From: Umbelopsis ramanniana AG
Taxonomy: Eukaryota > Mucoromycota > Umbelopsidomycetes > Umbelopsidales > Umbelopsidaceae
DNA length: 64,000 bases
Direction: 5' to 3'
Assembly: GCF_025399195.1 (NCBI RefSeq)
Contig: NW_026252089.1
Coordinates: forward strand, 620,001 to 684,000
Shown here: positions 20,571-31,222 of the stretch, one piece after another
How the letters are laid out: each line of letters begins with the position of its first letter
Position numbering within the stretch: position 1 is the stretch's first letter
The notes under the pieces: generated by a model
Seen by the model: only the letters and a program-made list of their open reading frames with translations
Databases searched by the model: none
Told to the model about the DNA's origin: nothing
Translations under genes and position numbers: made by a program

Positions 20571-22007
20571 TTACACGGCGTAACTCCAGTACTTGATAAT
20601 AGGCGATAGCGTAGTATGTGAGTCTATTTGCACTTTGTAAGAGTGCGTGGTTTCCGCCGAGGTGGCTATGTTGCCACGTTGGAGGTAGCAGCGTCGGCCC
20701 AACCTGGACTTTGTCCATCCGCAGACACTGCCCGGCAAAACGTTATAGACTTGATCACTAATCTCCGTCACGGTGGAGGTGGTACACTCCAGCAACTTCA
20801 TTAGGCTGGGTAAGGTGGTTTCCACGGACAGGACCCCCGTCACATTAAGGTAGTGTAGATTGGGAGACCGTTTGAGTAATGCAAGGATAGCATTCAATGA
20901 TACATTTCGGCAATAGGCAATGGAGAGTTTTTCCAAATTCTGGGTGTTCTTCATAGCAGCTAAATGGTCATCGTTCAATTCCAAAGAGCCCGATATATCC
21001 AAAGTGGTCAAACAGGGTGAGAGATGGCTCATAATATGGAGCAAGCAAGTTTCACAAAATCGCGAGCCTCCAAGGTTGGGGTTCATGGCCAGGTTAAGGT
21101 ATTCCAAGTCAGTGAAACGGGCCAGGACATAGGGCAATCCAGCATTGCAGCAGGTCAAGCCACGGCAATATCGCAAAGAGAGCTCTTTCAAATTGACAGG
21201 CTGAATATTCCAGAGAGTGGCTGTCGTTATTTTGGTATGGGAAAGGTCGATATGAGTTAAAGTAGGTAGGCGGGACAATAGAGGGGAGAGTACCAGCGAC
21301 TCGGATAAAGATGAGCACATATGCAATGACAGACTTTCAAGGTCAGGCAAAGCAACTACAGGCCGAATTTCAATATCGCTGTCCAATGATGATGGTATGC
21401 AGTCCAATGAATTCCTTCTGGACAAGCCAGAGCATACTGATGCGTTGGAGTCGTCCTCAGCGACAAGGTCTGTGGGTAGGGCTTGGTTGAAGGCACGTGG
21501 TTCAGAGGAAAAATTTTCGGCCACGGGTTCTAAATTTCCCATCGTGAGCGAAAAGGACTGAGCAAAAGATGGGTTGGAGCACGCCATCATATCGACACCG
21601 CGTAAGAGAGGACGAGAAAAAATGGCATTTAAGACTGCATCGTTAATAACATTCCCTAGACCATCGCCCAATAGAACTTGTTCTAAACGACTGCATGAAC
21701 GAATCATCATAGACAATGATTCTGCATGAACCACAGTCATGGCTTTAGCATCCGTCCATCCACTGCCCATGGTGGTATAAGCAGATAAATCCAAACACTT
21801 GACAAGCGACATGTTGTACAATTGTTGCATCAACCGAGTGTAGCGCTGAGGGCTCGATACACTGACGGTATGAAACAGCTTGGGTGTGAGATGGGCATAG
21901 TATGTATGACATACCAATCTGCCACGAGTGATGGAATGGCTTGAATTATTAGAATCAAGCAAATAAAGGTGATCAAGGACGAGTAATTGTAATTCGACTG
22001 GGAGCAT
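20571..22007 (-). CDS. F-box/leucine-rich-repeat-like protein
   Basis: Likely a substrate adaptor of an SCF ubiquitin ligase. Intronless, 478 residues from the ATG at 22007 (the longer frame begins at GTG). The start MLPVELQLLVLDHLYLL matches the first helix of an F-box, followed by LVCHTYYAHLTPKLFHTV. The rest carries irregular leucine-rich repeats (LKELSLRYCRGLTCC, LEYLNLAMNPNLGG, LTTLDISGSLELND, LEKLSIAYCRNVS, LHYLNVTGV), typical of AMN1/Grr1-like fungal proteins. A Ser/Asp-rich linker at about 170-205 separates the two halves. The substrate is unknown. The family is secure. Confidence 0.85.
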   Translation of the reverse strand: MLPVELQLLVLDHLYLLDSNNSSHSITRGRLVCHTYYAHLTPKLFHTVSVSSPQRYTRLMQQLYNMSLVKCLDLSAYTTMGSGWTDAKAMTVVHAESLSMMIRSCSRLEQVLLGDGLGNVINDAVLNAIFSRPLLRGVDMMACSNPSFAQSFSLTMGNLEPVAENFSSEPRAFNQALPTDLVAEDDSNASVCSGLSRRNSLDCIPSSLDSDIEIRPVVALPDLESLSLHMCSSLSESLVLSPLLSRLPTLTHIDLSHTKITTATLWNIQPVNLKELSLRYCRGLTCCNAGLPYVLARFTDLEYLNLAMNPNLGGSRFCETCLLHIMSHLSPCLTTLDISGSLELNDDHLAAMKNTQNLEKLSIAYCRNVSLNAILALLKRSPNLHYLNVTGVLSVETTLPSLMKLLECTTSTVTEISDQVYNVLPGSVCGWTKSRLGRRCYLQRGNIATSAETTHSYKVQIDSHTTLSPIIKYWSYAV

Positions 22008-22797
22008 GCGATGAGAAGAAAAGAGAGAGAGACAGAGAGTGTGTTGGCGAGAGAAATTTTCAGAAATATAAGTCAAGAGACGAATGTTTCTCACGATGAC
22101 TGTATCTTATCGTTTTACAATACAGATGTGTATATTGTAACATGTATCTGATCATTACCATTTTGGAACTAATCTCCAGCGTGACCAAAAGCGTTCGAAC
22201 AAACATTCGCAATAATAATGTAAGCTGGAATCGATATTTGCAAAAGAGTTGCATCTTACAGTGGAGAAGGGGGCCTAAGGTCTCTGAAACTGATGCAGAA
22301 CCTATCCCTGGAAACCACTGAAACCAAAGCCGCTGTTAATTGTCCAAGCTGAGCCAAATCTCCCATCTTGGGAGAGGTGAGCGAGAGCCCGCTCAAAATG
22401 GCCACATGCATCCATGACTGGTCGTATAGCCAACATCTCCAAACTATCTTGCTACCAGCATCCACACCAAAAACGTGCAGATTGTAATTTCTTCATCATG
22501 GCCGAATCAATAGAAGTATTCCACGCATGATGTTTGTTATGTATCCCTGTTTTAATATACTAGGAGTTTTAGCTGTTTTGTAGCGCAGTAAAATCCCTAG
22601 CGTGTGAGTGAGTGGAGCAGGGTGAATGGGGGAATCATGTGTCCTTCACTACAGACGCTATTGGCATTGACGTGGGGCACCATTGGAAATAGCCGTCTCA
22701 AAAAAAAAGAAAAAACTCCGCACGTCTGGCAGAGTTTGTAGGCTGCCAGCCTCGATCTTCTACCTCACTTCGCCTTGCCTTGCTTCGACTCGCCTTT
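22008..22797. other. Divergent promoter region (F-box / Shg1-like)
   Basis: 790 bases between divergent genes. It holds GA/CT-rich leader sequence next to the F-box ATG. No gene seen. Confidence 0.5.
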
Positions 22798-23336
22798 ATG
22801 ACCCCAGAAGAGGTAGTCCTGCAGCTTAAGAAGAAGGGTACTTTTGACGAGCTCCGAAAGCAAGCTCTTCAAGAGTTCCAAGCCAACGTAATTTACTTGC
22901 AAGTCATGCAGCCATTTTTACATCAGCTAATCAAAAAACGGATCCACCTTCTAGGAATCCGGCCAAACCTTTATCAATGACCTTCAAGAAATCATGCAAA
23001 AATTAGAAACTGAGGATCCATCCCTGTTTACCAAAGACAAGTCTCACGTTCATAACATTGTTTTAGATCGTTTGGAAAAGTAAGTTCTCAGCCTCACAAA
23101 TCTTGCGTTAATCGCCGTTCGTCTGACTTCTCTGTAGCCATGCAGTGTACAATGATGCTCGACAAAAGATGCTGGACCATTACCTACATTCAGAGGCCGT
23201 CTCAACTAGAATAGACAAGGAAATACGAGCCATTGTACCCGATGAGACCGTCACCCACTCCCCTAGAGACGTGTCTCCTACTCCCAGACAGCGAGAGAGG
23301 TCGTCATCAAAAGAATCAGGCGAAGCCGACGACTAA
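22798..23336 (+). CDS. SHG1: Shg1/BOD1-like protein, putative COMPASS subunit
   Basis: Small subunit of the Set1/COMPASS histone H3 Lys4 methyltransferase in yeast. The human relatives (BOD1, BOD1L) also act at kinetochores. Three exons, 22798-22887, 22955-23079 and 23138-23336, give 137 residues. The longer frame starts at TTG, so MTPEEVVLQLKKKG is used. The family signature is the opening GTFDELRKQALQEF, followed by a helical region ending in NHAVYNDARQKMLDHYL. A Ser/Arg/Pro tail (PTPRQRERSSSKESG) closes the protein. The family call rests on that signature and overall helical pattern. COMPASS membership is inference. Confidence 0.8.
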
Positions 23337-23563
23337 ACGCAATAGCTTCTCATCACTATGTATAGTGATGCATACCCCCAGAAGTATCTTATCCTATCTG
23401 CTGGACAGATTCAATAATGCACACAAAAAAGATAATAAACAAAAAGTATATTTTTATGCAAAACAGTATTGTAAACACCTTTTTTCGAGGCATTATCATA
23501 AAGATTTTGGGTTTTATTTTTTATTTTTTACATACATATCTGGCATGGCGAGATGCTACAAAT

Positions 23564-24669
23564 TTACAGAGAGCGGTCAACCTTGACAACTTGCTTGCCA
23601 AAGTTGTTGCCCTTGAGGACATCGAAGAGGGCTTGAGGAGTGGTTTCAATGCCTTCGGAAATGGTCTCACGGTACTGGAACTTGCCTTCCTTGAGCAAGG
23701 CAATGACCTTGGTAAGGAACTCGGGTTCCAAATCATTATGATCGCTGACGATGAAGCCTTGGAATCGGAGTCGTCTGCCGACGATCAAAATCAAGTTCTT
23801 GACACCGTATTGCTCTTGAGTGTTGTATTGACTGATCATACCGCAAGCAACAATGCGACCAAAGGTGTTCATGTGGCTGATGACGGTTTCCAGAGTCTCA
23901 CCACCAACGTTCTCGAAGTACACATCGATACCCTTGGGACAGGTTCTGGTAAGGGCTTCGTTCATGTTTTCAGTCTTGTAGTTGAAAGCGTCATCGAAAC
24001 CAATGGACTTGAGGTATTCAACCTTTTCATCAGAACCGGCGGTACCAACAACGTGAAGACCGAAATCCTTGCCAAGCTGACCAACAAGTTGACCGACTGC
24101 ACCAGAGGCAGCACTGATGAACAAAGTCTCACCCTTCTTGGGCTGGCCGATAGCAAAAAGACTAAGAAGGCATCGGTGTTAATAATTACGTTACACTGAG
24201 ATCAGAACTTGTCAAGTAGAACTTACCCTGCATAAGCGGTCAAACCAGGCATACCCAAAACACCAACAAAGTAGGAAACAGGGAGTCCAGAATCACGGGC
24301 TTCGTTGCGAACGACGAATCGGCCAGCCTCAGCGGCGCGGACATGGGTATATTCTTGGAATGGACCGTTGCCATACACATAATCGCCTTGCTTGAACTTG
24401 GCGTTGTTGGACTTGATCACCTCAGCAACTACGTGGCCGTTCATGGGCTCACCAACAAGGAAAGGAGGGCTGTAAGACTTGGTTTCGGGAGATCTCATAC
24501 GTCCACGCATATAGGGATCAACGGAAAGGACGAGAGTCTTAACGATGAAATCGCCTTCAGCCAAGGGAGCATCGAGGTCGACGGTTGACTTGGCAACTGT
24601 CATATGCTCGCCGGGCTGAGGGAAGGTGGTGGGAATTTTGTTGAAGATAACCTGAGTGTTGCTGGTCAT
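23564..24669 (-). CDS. NADP-dependent MDR oxidoreductase (alkenal/prostaglandin reductase type)
   Basis: Zinc-independent medium-chain dehydrogenase/reductase of the group that reduces the double bond of reactive alkenals and 15-oxo-prostaglandins. Two exons, 24669-24227 and 24161-23564, give 346 residues, the usual length. Visible are the N-terminal substrate domain (LSVDPYMRGRM, QGDYVYGNGPFQEY), then the Rossmann glycine motif (SAASGAVGQLVGQLGKDFG), GTAGSDEKVEYLKSIGFD and the catalytic-domain segment ENVGGETLETV. The zinc ligands of alcohol dehydrogenases are absent. An earlier ATG at 24702 lies only nine bases from the TATA box, so 24669 is preferred. It is probably cytosolic detoxification. 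The true substrate is not predictable. Confidence 0.93.
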
Positions 24670-24710
24670 GGTGTGAAATATGTGGGGACTATGAAGAGCC
24701 ATCGGCTGCT

Positions 24711-24718
24711 CTTATATA
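24711..24718 (-). promoter_or_regulatory. TATA box of the MDR reductase gene
   Basis: TATATAAG on the minus strand, about 42 bases upstream of the ATG at 24669 and too close to the alternative ATG at 24702. This spacing decided the start. Confidence 0.55.
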
Positions 24719-25848
24719 CGGTGATTGCATCATACCGTGTTTCGGACCCTCAAGTTTCAATTAATAATTCTCTGTTAACAGAAGATATCTTGGCCGTGAG
24801 CTTTGTTTACGAGCTTAACTCTTCACGACATCACACGAGCTGTGTTAAAGAGGTGCACAGAATCGAGCCTGTAATCCATTACTTCCCTCCACCTTAAACT
24901 GAGGTGATATTATAGTCAAACAATATAGAATAACCCGCTTGCAGGCCTTACTAAACGATAGTTCTGGAAAGATTTGGAAAAAATAAAAAACCTGTCCAGC
25001 GATATGGCATTAGTGATGGGTTTTGTCAAAAAGTCCGCTCATTATGACATTTTCAAAGTCAACCTCGATTTCCCAGCCATTTATCCTTTAGTTAACACAC
25101 AAGAGCTACGATGGCCCATTCTATTGAAATTTGAAGAGATAAATAGTGGTTCATGATCTTTTTGAAATCTAGTATGCTGTTCGTTACGGCTTTTGTATGG
25201 TGTTGTGAAAGATACTACGCATAATAATGGGGTTTTTTCATCTTCGATCCCTACCAACGTGACTGTCTATGGCACTGCTGGTCAGTTACCTACCATTGCT
25301 TCGTCAGCAAGGAAAGTGCATCGTCTGTGGATATAGCCAAATATTATGTTACAGTACACGTAATGGTTAGATCGACGCCAGCCTTACCAGATATGTCATC
25401 ATGAAACCATTTCTAGCCCTCTATGATCTCGCTTTTGTCTGCCGTGAAGTCAGTCGGCATTCGTGTGGATGAGCTTCACAATAAAGCCTGTCAAATGCAA
25501 GAACCTTTTCGGCCACTGATGTTCGTGGAGTCTAAATGTATTGACTTGGTAACGGGAATTCGGGGCTCGGGCCGAAGAAATTCCCAAGTATATCAGCCTA
25601 TGGTATTGGGTCTGAAGGCAGAAAGGAGGTTGAAAATCAAAAATACTTTTACCAACTTGGTGTAATACCGAAATAAAAAACAGGATTGGCACCACAACAG
25701 GTCAATCATTATGTCCAAAAAGACAATATTTTATTCTTGGTGCTCGCTACTTCTTTGACTCTTTTAATGCTAAGTGGGTTAGGAAGTGGTGTGCTATACA
25801 ATGCGGTGAGGGAAAAAAGAGTTTGCGTCGTGCTGGTCAAAGTTGCTA
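24719..25848. other. Intergenic region
   Basis: Promoter of the MDR gene and 3' flank of the DnaJ gene. Short frames without good ATGs. No gene seen. Confidence 0.5.
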
Positions 25849-27453
25849 TTATTGTTGAGGGCAACCGACGGCGGCGGCAGCAGGTTTTGAGACCCGCTCA
25901 ATATCTTCATAATTGTTCATATCAGTGCGATGCACTTGTCGACTTTTATCTTCCTGGCTACGGAGAGCTTCAAAGTTGACGTCCAAAAGACTGCAATCAT
26001 CTACCACCATATCCTTTTCCTGAGTCACTTCTTCGCTTGGACCGGGCAATAAGCCTCGAATGGCATCAATGTTACCAGCACTGGTCCACATATCGGCAGG
26101 AAAGTCAACCAGGAATTGAATGTACATGTTGCCCTTGTCTTCTGTTCTGCGATATGTTGGCATACCCTCGTTCATGATGGTCTTGAACGATCCAGGTTGG
26201 ATCACTGATCCTGCAGTATGTTTAACTCGAATTCCGCGACCATCCATGTGCTTGAATAGGATTTTGTCAAATCCACATAGCGCTTCTTGAAGGGTGATAT
26301 GAATTTTGGTGTAAAGATTCTTTCCACGAACCTCAAATCTATCATGAGATTCCAACTTCAAGATAAATATGACATCACCGGGTATAACTCCTGGCTGTTG
26401 AAGAGAGAAATTTGTTAAATACATTGAAGGGGAAACGAAGTTCAATGATGAGCGCTTCCGCTACATACCTCTTGATCACTCTCTTGACCAAATAATAATT
26501 TTTGTCCATTCTTAGCACCTTTCTCTACGTGAACTTCTAGGACCTTTCGTTCGTTTACGATGCCTTTGCCCTTACAGACTTTGCAGCCATTGTTTCGGTA
26601 ATCGCCAGATCCATTGCATTTCTTGCAAACACTGCGTACTTGCCGGACCGTGTTATAGCCTCGAGAATTATAGGTCAAGTAGCCAGTTCCATGGCAATGT
26701 TTACACGTTGCTGTCTTGAGACTTTCAGTTGGAGCGCAGCCAACACACAGAACCGACCTGTTCAGGTTGATCTGCTTAGTAGCTCCCATATAGAGATCCT
26801 CAAGAGTGACCGAGAGTTCGTGGACTATATCATCACCTCGTTCTTTTTTGCGGCGCCCTGAACATGACGGGTTAGTAAAAAGTGCGAAGCAGTAATACCA
26901 GATGAATTGGTTTTTCTCTTTTATAACATCACCACCACTTACGTTTGTTACCAACGTCGACATGTACTTCTTCGTATCCAAAGTGAAAACTACTTCCCAT
27001 CCCGTGAAACAAATCATTAAAAAGCTCCTCTGCGTTCACATGGGCTCTTCCAGAGTGATTGTCATACGCAGCGTCATCTACACCAGCAGCATCGTATTTC
27101 TCCCGTTTTTCAGGATCCGACAGGATGGCGTAGGCATGGGATATCTCCTTGAACTTGTCACCAGCGTTAGGGTTCTTATCAGGATGATACTTGATGGCCT
27201 GCAAGAGTAATTCTAATGAGTGATATCTTGTTTAATTAATTGTCTACTTCTAGCTACTTACAAGCTTTCGATATGCCTTTTTTGTTTATAGTGGAAAATA
27301 AGGTAGGCAATAGCAAGGAGGGAATGTCAGGAATTGAGCTTTAAGGTTGTGAAAAAGCACTTTGCAAGTATATCAACTTACCTTCTTTATTTCAAGCTCT
27401 GAAGAGCTTTCTTTCACGCCGAGGGTGTCGTAAAGTTTAGTGTCTCTGACCAT
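25849..27453 (-). CDS. YDJ1: Class A DnaJ (Hsp40) co-chaperone, Ydj1 type
   Basis: Stimulates Hsp70 ATPase and delivers unfolded clients. Five exons: 27453-27382, 27276-27262, 27198-26943, 26857-26469 and 26394-25849, giving 425 residues. Exon 2 is only 15 nt (AYRKL), and without it the J domain breaks. The J domain covers residues 1-70 with HPD at 34-36. The linker is short with few Gly/Phe residues. The zinc region carries the four CxxC elements ([28 protein letters not shown]). The C-terminal substrate and dimer domains follow. The protein ends in CPQQ, which resembles a CaaX box, and Ydj1 and its human counterparts are farnesylated on such a Cys. Here that is inference. It is cytosolic or ER-membrane facing. 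Confidence 0.94.
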
Positions 27454-28156
27454 TCACTAATGGAATTCAGAATTTTGGAACAAGAAGTATAAGAAGGCGC
27501 AGGGCAAATAGAAGTGGATGGAAAAAATAATGTTGATTTGAATCACCGACCGCGTTTGGCTGGTTCTTAGAAAAATCTGCAAAAATTGCCTATGTTATTT
27601 TTTTTTTCCCTATCATGGCGGCTCCTGAATAACTATGGGCATTTCGACTCTTTTTGCCTCGGTCCAGATCATTTGGCGTCTTGAATTTCCCTTTATTTTT
27701 CAAGTCAGCCATAGAATAACATAGAAAGTGGTAACAGTTGTGCTGAAAGAAGCAACTTTTTGTCTCCTCTCTATCCAACGCTTGCCATCGCGTAGCCCAT
27801 CTCAGTATCAAAAATATGGATCCTTTTGTGCTACACAATATGAAAGATGGGAAAAAAAGATCGACAAAATGGAATCCATTCCATTGTCTTCTCTTGGGAT
27901 CTACTAATAATCACGTAATTTGATTGTATGAAGTTACAGGTAAAATAGTGAGCAGTACCTACGTACGTTTGACTAGGCCGGCCGATCTGTGCGCCGCTGG
28001 CTGATTCGCTCGTTATGACCTACGGAGGAGACAACGGAGTCGATAGATGGCCATGGAAGGTATTTCACACCAAAATACCAAGGTCATATATCAACTACCA
28101 TCTCAATGTTCTTCTGGCAACGCTCTTTATCTTCAATAATAAATCCCTTCCTCATT
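27454..28156. other. Intergenic region, DnaJ promoter
   Basis: 703 bases upstream of DnaJ. The only item of note is a 40-codon minus-strand frame, listed separately. No heat-shock element array is convincing. Confidence 0.45.
27590..27712 (-). CDS. Possible small basic ORF or upstream ORF of DnaJ
   Basis: A 40-codon ATG-to-TAG frame, MADLKNKGKFKTPNDLDRG and onwards, strongly basic, ending GKKKIT. It lies 137 bases upstream of the DnaJ ATG on the same strand, so it may be an upstream ORF in the DnaJ leader, a tiny gene or chance. I do not recognise the sequence. Confidence 0.25.
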   Translation of the reverse strand: MADLKNKGKFKTPNDLDRGKKSRNAHSYSGAAMIGKKKIT

Positions 28157-29238
28157 TTATTTCCACCAATGGGATTTTCCTACACCTAATAATTTTTCCT
28201 TGTCGAAGGAAGCTTGTACCTCTTCAAATGACCAAATCTGACTAACTCGATCATCGTCACGTTCATTAATGATGACTTCCACACCTTCGTCTGAGGCTTT
28301 GTCGGCAACATCTAGTACAAGGTGGGGTTTCGCCTGGCAATATATTCTACCTTCATCAAAAGCGAAAAGTTGATTATGTGCCTCCTCCTTCTCTTTGCGA
28401 TTGTATTGTATGATCTTGGCGGTATCGAGATCATTAGGACTGAGAGCTACATTGAGAAAAAAAATATAGGAGCATTAAGGATATGTCATCATTCAAAGAA
28501 ATAACGTGGTCCCCTTTGAAGGCTATGAAATCACTTAGTCAACTTACAGCCTCGAATGTCCAATACAAGTCTAGAATTGACATTGACTACAAATCCCTCA
28601 TGATACAGCCACAGCTGGTTTTGAGTTTGTATTCCATCCTTCTTTTGTGACCAAAGAACAATTTGCGTATCTGCTTTCTTTGACCCCCCACGAACATCAA
28701 GCACCTATGGAGCAGTAACAGGATGGGTAAGCTGGGTGCTTGGCGGAGACTGAAAAACGTCATTCCCGCTTACCTTGTGTGATAGCACTGACCGTATGTA
28801 AAAGAGGCCGTTTGGAAAGTCTGCGACCTCGGTATCTTTTGCTACGACATCATGAGTTTCTTCCTCTTCCCTGTAGTCTATGTCTACTTTGCTTTCGGGA
28901 CGTTGTCCAAGGCTGAAGTCGGGTAATTGTGCGCGGGTGGGATCAGCCCACGGGTCGAACATGTCGAGGTCTTGTGAAATGTGCTCCAAGGGTGGTGAGT
29001 CTGGCTTCCTTTGCAATACGTTGATTTCCGCGGCCGTGGCAGTAGGTGCCCACGGATTGTCGTCCAAGCCTCCAGTGAAATCCATGTGGAATGCCAAGCT
29101 ACGAACCCGGCCTCTTGCGACGCTGCTTTCAGCCCCCCCCCCACATTCGTCGCAGTCACAGTCTGTGCGGATGTTTTGGTTGCTGCAAATGTTGAAAGCA
29201 CAGCATCGATAGCACTTCTTCTGGTGGATCTTTCCCAT
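28157..29238 (-). CDS. Beta-trefoil (ricin B-like) protein with Cys-rich N-terminus
   Basis: Probable carbohydrate-binding or scaffold protein. Three exons, 29238-28774, 28704-28548 and 28446-28157, give 303 residues. The C-terminal half (about 138-290) shows a ricin-type trefoil: NGLFYIRS, VLDVRGG, TQIVLW, then a second repeat ending LVLDIRG, and a third (HLVLDVADKASDEGVEV) with SQIWSF, a QxW-like motif. The N-terminus has seven cysteines (CYRCC, CDCDEC) that could bind zinc, followed by an acidic Pro/Trp-containing linker (DDNPWAP, DPWADP). There is no signal peptide, so it is likely intracellular. A run of ten Gs in the coding strand links head and body and is a risk point for frame errors. 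The trefoil call is strong. The ligand is unknown. Confidence 0.82.
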
Positions 29239-29605
29239 CTATCATTCATGAAAGATATAGTGTCTTGTTTCATTTTTCATAGAGTTTTGGCAAGGAACTC
29301 ATCCTTTACTAATTTTCACTCTTTACATAAAAGTGTTGAAGCATATAGCACACATTATTGATGCGAACTACTGACTTTCGTAGTGGTTGTTGCTCAAACC
29401 AGATACCAAAACATCAACCCGGCCGGATTATTAACGCATTTTATTTACGTGTTGTGTGAAAATTCATGAGGCATTTTATATTTGTTTTTGTACAATACAG
29501 TACACATCAGGTAAATATCAGGATAGATTTCTTCACCAAGTTTGTTGCTACTGCAACACTTTCTATCAACATTTAAACACTCTATAACTATCCTGATGAA
29601 ATTCT
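29239..29605. other. Intergenic region
   Basis: Promoter of the lectin-like gene and 3' flank of an F-box gene. No gene seen. Confidence 0.5.
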
Positions 29606-31222
29606 TTACTGAAGTGGCTGGATGGTGGTGCTCGATGGAGAATCGCGGGACATGGTATGCAATATCATTGTTTGTGGCCAAGTATCAAATGGATTGCGTA
29701 TAGGGCATATGTTCTCTGTTGAATATTGTTCATTCATAGACCAGTCTTGATACGCACTCTGAAACTTCTTGAGATATCGTCCATTCCAAAATTCGCTCAC
29801 ATGGTACGGTATGCGGAGGTCCTGTCGCAGACCAATACCTTTCAGATTTGGGAACAAGGAGAAGTAGGAGATCCATTCGTCAGGAGAAAGATCTTGTTCC
29901 AAGGATACAATGAACCCAAGGTACTCGACGTTAGGAAAGGCTTCAGGCAATTTGTAGAGAATATCTTTTGTCACCACCGCATTAACAATGTCAAACGATC
30001 GAATTCTTGGCCATGGACTAGAGGTTAACAGCTCCCATAATCCTTCAATGGGTTTAAAGGCACTTGGGATGTATGTGTGACCTTCCCATTTATTTGACAA
30101 ATGCTCAAGGCGTTGACGATAGAGGTCAGCAATGACATTAATAAGACTTGGGCCGGGAGCCAGTGTCGTTTGCAAGCTACGCAGATTTACGCATGGAGCC
30201 AGGAGTGCTTTTGTCAAAGGTCTTCCAGAGCCTTCATTATATCCAAGAGCCTCCAGCGTTCTACCGTTCGCGTCCAAGACTTGCTGTATGGTTGATTGGG
30301 AAATGAAAGTGTAATTGAGAAAAAGTCGCTTTAGGTTCCTGAGATTTTCAACCGCCGTCACGGTGACCTTGGCGCACAGGCAGTAGAGCTGAAGTTCAAC
30401 CAGGGTGGTGGGAAACTGATACACTTCTAACGACTCTCCGGTCTGACAGTCTAAAGCAAGTCTTTTGAGCTTGGGTACGTTTTGTAAGATTTGGTTGATG
30501 CTTGCTGATGCAAATACGGACTCGATACTGAGTCGATAACGCCATATGATGGCTAGCGATTGTAAAGAGTTGGAGCAAGCTGCCACTAGCTGGCGTACCA
30601 CAGTGAAACCAGACATGTCCATGACCTGAAGCTTGAGGTCTGTGAGCGATGGAAATGTCATGTGGACTGACGTTGGCCAAAATCGATAACAGAATATTGT
30701 GTTGAGGACCTGGAGGTTTTGTCGAATCTTTACGGCGTTGGTGCTTTCTAAGCACCTTGATGTCAGGAACCCACATCCGGAGAGGTTGATGTGGATTAGA
30801 TGTGGGCATCTCTTTAATATCTCAGCCACCCATTTATCTCGTAGATCGTGGCTATTCCGAATGTTCAGTATTTCCAAGTTGTGGCAGTGGGTTGCTAGTC
30901 GAGTTAACTTGTATTCATCCAGGACCATGTTGGAACCATCGTATGACAGGTCCACGCATTTCACATATGCCCCATAGTTTCTGCCTGAATATTCGCTTTG
31001 TTGCCCTGGAGAGTTTCTTTTCAGTGCGGTCTGATCCATCATATCCAAGCAGGCGTTCAACGTTCGTGTATTGGCAAGGCGCAGGTTTCGATACAAGAAG
31101 TAGGCACAAGCAACATAATTCCAATTTCTGTTTATATACACGCAATTCAATATGTCACCATTGTTTAAATGGGACATGATCTTGGTCAAGAGCTCATGGG
31201 GGAAAGTGGCCAGTTGACTCAT
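29606..31222 (-). CDS. F-box/LRR-like protein, copy A of a divergent pair
   Basis: Likely SCF substrate adaptor. Intronless, 538 residues, ATG at 31222, with a TATATAA-like box about 60 bases upstream. The F-box is at the extreme N-terminus (LATFPHELLTKIMSHLNN, then CVYINRNWNYVA). Weak leucine-rich repeats follow (LEILNIRNSHDLRD, LIHINLSGCGFLTS, LKRLFLNYTF, LEHLSNKWEG). The order of segments and many positions match the gene at 31965 on the other strand (TALKRNSP versus TALNRQDP after the F-box, then YG and a basic/aliphatic strand), so the two are inverted paralogs. The substrate is unknown. Confidence 0.85.
   Translation of the reverse strand: MSQLATFPHELLTKIMSHLNNGDILNCVYINRNWNYVACAYFLYRNLRLANTRTLNACLDMMDQTALKRNSPGQQSEYSGRNYGAYVKCVDLSYDGSNMVLDEYKLTRLATHCHNLEILNIRNSHDLRDKWVAEILKRCPHLIHINLSGCGFLTSRCLESTNAVKIRQNLQVLNTIFCYRFWPTSVHMTFPSLTDLKLQVMDMSGFTVVRQLVAACSNSLQSLAIIWRYRLSIESVFASASINQILQNVPKLKRLALDCQTGESLEVYQFPTTLVELQLYCLCAKVTVTAVENLRNLKRLFLNYTFISQSTIQQVLDANGRTLEALGYNEGSGRPLTKALLAPCVNLRSLQTTLAPGPSLINVIADLYRQRLEHLSNKWEGHTYIPSAFKPIEGLWELLTSSPWPRIRSFDIVNAVVTKDILYKLPEAFPNVEYLGFIVSLEQDLSPDEWISYFSLFPNLKGIGLRQDLRIPYHVSEFWNGRYLKKFQSAYQDWSMNEQYSTENICPIRNPFDTWPQTMILHTMSRDSPSSTTIQPLQ

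Noticed and set aside
23417-24199. 260-codon plus-strand open frame
   Set aside because: It is antisense to the MDR reductase, which has clear family motifs and splice sites.
24670-24702. Upstream ATG of the MDR reductase
   Set aside because: It lies nine bases from the TATA box and is unlikely to be in the transcript. The family usually starts near the second Met.
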